Below, one piece after another: positions 61,789-64,000 of a stretch of DNA of 64,000 nucleotides. Numbering within the stretch: the first letter of the stretch is position 1; each line of letters begins with the position of its first letter. The notes beneath the pieces are model-generated. The model ran no database searches. It was not told the DNA's origin and worked only from the letters and a program-made list of their open reading frames with translations. The stretch is from Azospirillum sp. TSH100 (GTDB taxonomy: Bacteria > Pseudomonadota > Alphaproteobacteria > Azospirillales > Azospirillaceae). Position numbers and translations under genes: made by a program. The stretch covers positions 617,001 through 681,000 of the forward strand of contig NZ_CP039636.1 of NCBI RefSeq assembly GCF_004923295.1. The letters run 5' to 3'.

Positions 61789-62346
61789 ATGCTTGCGTCG
61801 ACGATGAAACGCCTTCGGACAGCGGCGCGGCTCACCCTTCAGCAGTTGAGCGAGCGGTCCGGCGTTTCGGTATCGACCCTGTCGAAGATCGAGAACGGGC
61901 AACTCTCGCCCACTTACGAAAAGATCGCCGCCCTGGCGTCCGGCCTGGGTGTGGAGGTGGGGGAATTGTTCGGACAGGTTCCGAAGCCGACACCGCTTGG
62001 GCGCCGCAGCATCACCAAGGCCGGCAGCGGCGTGGTGTATGAGACCGACCAATATCGGTACGAAGCGGTGAACGCAGACCTGCCGAACAAGCGCTTCGTC
62101 CCGCTTGTGGCGACGATCAAGGCGCGCAGCACTCAGGAATTCAACGAGCTTCCCCGGCATGACGGCGAGGAGTTCATCTATGTGCTGGAAGGCGAGGTGA
62201 CGGTCCACACCGATTTCTATACCCCCTTCACCCTGTCCAGGGGCGATTCCTGCTACTTCGACAGCACGATGGGGCATGCCTGTGTCTCGGCCGGCGATGA
62301 TGATGCGCGGGTTCTTTGGGTCTCTTCCCACACCTCGTTCGCCTGA
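61789..62346 (+). CDS. XRE-cupin transcriptional regulator
   Basis: A 185-residue regulator with an XRE helix-turn-helix (LQQLSERSGVSVSTLSKIENGQLSPTY split at residues 17-43). The C-terminal cupin contains ELPRHDGEEFIYVLEGEVTV and SRGDSCYFDSTMGHACVS, the usual ligand-sensing half. Such regulators often control amino-acid or polyamine genes, which fits the divergent ornithine cyclodeaminase-family gene. GGGGAAAGAG precedes the ATG. Confidence 0.9.
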   Translation: MLASTMKRLRTAARLTLQQLSERSGVSVSTLSKIENGQLSPTYEKIAALASGLGVEVGELFGQVPKPTPLGRRSITKAGSGVVYETDQYRYEAVNADLPNKRFVPLVATIKARSTQEFNELPRHDGEEFIYVLEGEVTVHTDFYTPFTLSRGDSCYFDSTMGHACVSAGDDDARVLWVSSHTSFA

Positions 62347-62497
62347 GTCCTGTCTGACTTCCTGAAAGCTGGGGTGGCAGCGGAAAAGTGGCAGGCACGC
62401 GCAGGAGTTCCATGACGGCGCCGTAACAAGGAACAGACGCGGTTCCGGATGCCCCCGGATGCCGCCGACCAGTTCATTTGACGGAACGGCCACGACC

Positions 62498-64000
62498 ATG
62501 GACGGGAACGCGACACGGCGTACCGAAGGACTTCTGCGTCTTGCGGTCCAGCATCACAATGCCGGACAGACGGAGCGGGCGGAGCGGTTCTATCGCGAGA
62601 TCCTGCGGATCGACCCGACGCATGGCGATGCCGCCCACCTGCTGGGCCATATCGCCTATGAAAGCGGGCGGCGGACCGACGCGACCCGGCTGTTCGACAC
62701 CGCCGCAAGGTCCAACGCGCTGGTCGGCTCCTATCATCTGGCGCTGGGGCAGGCTTTGATGGAGGAGGGGCAGGTGACCGTGGCGCTTGCCAGCGCCCGC
62801 CGTGCTCTTGCGATCAATCCCGACGATGCCGACGTGCTGTGTCTCCTGGGCTCCATCGCCGGCCGGCAGGCGCGCCCGGTGGTGGCGCTGCGCTGCTACC
62901 GGGCCGCGGCGCGTCTGGTGCCGGGGGCTGCCGAACCGCGGCTCGGCATGGGGCATGCGCTGGAGGAACTGCGGCAGGCTGCTGCGGCGATCGGCTGCTA
63001 CCGGCTGGCGGTCAAGCTGCGGCCACAGGATGGTGGAACCCGCATCGCGCTGGCCAATGCGCTGCGCCGCTGGGGCGCGGTGGCCGAGGCTGCCATCGTC
63101 TATCGCGAGGCCATCGGGCTGGGCGCAGACAACGCATCGGTCTGGGCCAATCTGGGGGCCGCGCTCCAGGGGGCTGGCCGACTGGCCGAGGCGGAAGGCG
63201 CTTATATCGAGGCCCTGCGCCGTCAGCCCGGTCATGCCGAAACCCGCAACAACCTGGGCCTGCTGCTGCATGCCCTCGGCCGTCATGCGGAGGCGCGCGA
63301 GCGGTTTCGCAGCGCGTTGGCGCTCGACCCCGGCCATGTGCCGGCGCTCGTCAATCTCGGGTTGGCGGAATCCGCGCTTGGGGACTATGGCCTCGCGGAG
63401 CGCTGGCAGCGCCGTGCCATCGCCCGCGACCCGCGTCAGGCTGAGGCCTGGAACAATCTCGGCAATGCCTGCAAGGCCCAGGCACGGCGTGAGGAGGCGG
63501 AGGCCTGCTGGAAACGCGCGCTGGCGCTGAACCCGGCCTTCGCCGATGCGCTGGGCAATCTCGGTGGCGACCTGTCCGACCGCGAGGCCTTCGCGCCAGC
63601 GATCGTGCAGGTGCGCCGCGCCATCCGCCTGATGCCCGGTCATGCGCCGTTGCATGCCGTGCTGGCCTATGCGCTGAACGGCGCCCAGAACCCCGTCGAG
63701 GCCGATGTCGCCTGCCGTAGAGCGCTGGCGCTGGCGCCGTCCCTGGCCGACCCGCTCTGCTCTTTGGGGCTGGCGGAGCAGCGGCAGGGCCGCACCAATG
63801 CCGGCCGCTGGTTCGAGCGTGCCGTCGCCGCCGCGCCGAGCCATGCGCTGGCCCGTTTCAATCGCGGCTTGCTGTCGTTGGAGCGCGGGGCGCTGACCGC
63901 CGGCTGGGCCGACTATGCCTTCCGTTTCAAGGCCGGGCGGGTCCGTCCGGAACGGCGTTTCACAATTCCCGAATGGAAGGGCGAGCCGCTGGACGGCAAA
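62498..64000 (+). CDS. TPR/glycosyltransferase-type protein, 3' end outside window
   Basis: An ATG at 62498 opens a frame that stays open to the window end (501 codons). It encodes at least ten TPR repeats (QTERAERFYREILRIDPTHG, GRLAEAEGAYIEALRRQPGH, AETRNNLGLLLHALGRHAEA). The sequence then enters LLSLERGALTAGWADYAFRF and FTIPEWKGEPLDGK, the motif linking TPR arrays to O-GlcNAc-transferase-like or GT9-like glycosyltransferase domains. The catalytic part lies beyond the window. In alphaproteobacteria such proteins often modify flagellin or surface polymers; that role is inference. Confidence 0.8.
   Translation, partial: MDGNATRRTEGLLRLAVQHHNAGQTERAERFYREILRIDPTHGDAAHLLGHIAYESGRRTDATRLFDTAARSNALVGSYHLALGQALMEEGQVTVALASARRALAINPDDADVLCLLGSIAGRQARPVVALRCYRAAARLVPGAAEPRLGMGHALEELRQAAAAIGCYRLAVKLRPQDGGTRIALANALRRWGAVAEAAIVYREAIGLGADNASVWANLGAALQGAGRLAEAEGAYIEALRRQPGHAETRNNLGLLLHALGRHAEARERFRSALALDPGHVPALVNLGLAESALGDYGLAERWQRRAIARDPRQAEAWNNLGNACKAQARREEAEACWKRALALNPAFADALGNLGGDLSDREAFAPAIVQVRRAIRLMPGHAPLHAVLAYALNGAQNPVEADVACRRALALAPSLADPLCSLGLAEQRQGRTNAGRWFERAVAAAPSHALARFNRGLLSLERGALTAGWADYAFRFKAGRVRPERRFTIPEWKGEPLDGK

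Overview
The window is GC-rich (roughly two-thirds G+C by eye), with dense, often ATG/stop-overlapping operons. Its gene families (TRAP and ABC uptake systems, a TctDE-like sensor pair, a full citrate lyase operon, soluble chemoreceptor, TPR/glycosyltransferase proteins) fit a metabolically versatile soil or plant-associated alphaproteobacterium. Rhodospirillales, Azospirillum-like, is my best guess, by inference only. I saw no rRNA, tRNA, CRISPR array, integrase or intact transposase.

Layout. (1) 1-4430, minus strand: an aromatic operon of carotenoid/lignostilbene-type oxygenase, vanillin dehydrogenase-like ALDH, Rieske oxygenase VanA-like, and the first codons of a VanB-like reductase cut by the window edge. 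It sits behind a 22-bp palindrome and next to a regulator made of two fused TetR units. (2) 6322-14232, plus strand: a second aromatic operon (MFS importer, GST, outer-membrane channel, HbpS/GlcG protein, ACMSD-like amidohydrolase, extradiol VOC dioxygenase, FAH hydrolase, MhpA-like hydroxylase), followed by a soluble chemoreceptor with a degenerate globin-like sensor. (3) 16195-26603: a GntR/FCD regulator facing a plus-strand operon (AA_synth protein, alpha/beta hydrolase, flavin reductase with a Nudix-like tail, luciferase-like monooxygenase, ALDH, NIPSNAP, polyamine-type ABC importer) for an unidentified nitrogenous or organic substrate. (4) 26604-36534: an island unlike its surroundings. 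It contains a trypsin-like protease remnant, a SLOG-like protein, a frameshifted TIR protein, a DRHyd-TPR protein, a 1435-residue DUF4062-STAND-propeller protein and an unrecognised zinc-binding protein. These are families of bacterial immunity and nucleotide signalling, and I consider this the most likely undescribed system. (5) 36776-50903: a citrate fermentation regulon (citS, a hydrolase, citG, citX, citF, citE, citD, citC, malic enzyme, TctE/TctD-like sensor and regulator, a lone DUF2384 protein). Five promoters here share an 18-bp direct repeat exactly 10 nt from a -10-like hexamer. (6) 51044-54401: a decayed kinase tail and a TRAP transporter. (7) 54648-64000: a class III ornithine/lysine/arginine decarboxylase with a GNAT enzyme, a CorA/ZntB transporter, two TPR proteins (the last runs off the end), an ornithine cyclodeaminase-family enzyme and a divergent XRE-cupin regulator.

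How the parts work together. Regions 1 and 2 feed lignin-type aromatics toward ring cleavage. Region 5 imports citrate, splits it to acetate and oxaloacetate, and couples this to malic enzyme under one two-component system. Region 4 is flanked by metabolic operons ending on both sides and looks inserted between them; its regulatory region is conspicuously AT-rich. All functions are inferred from motifs and gene order read by eye; no database search was run.
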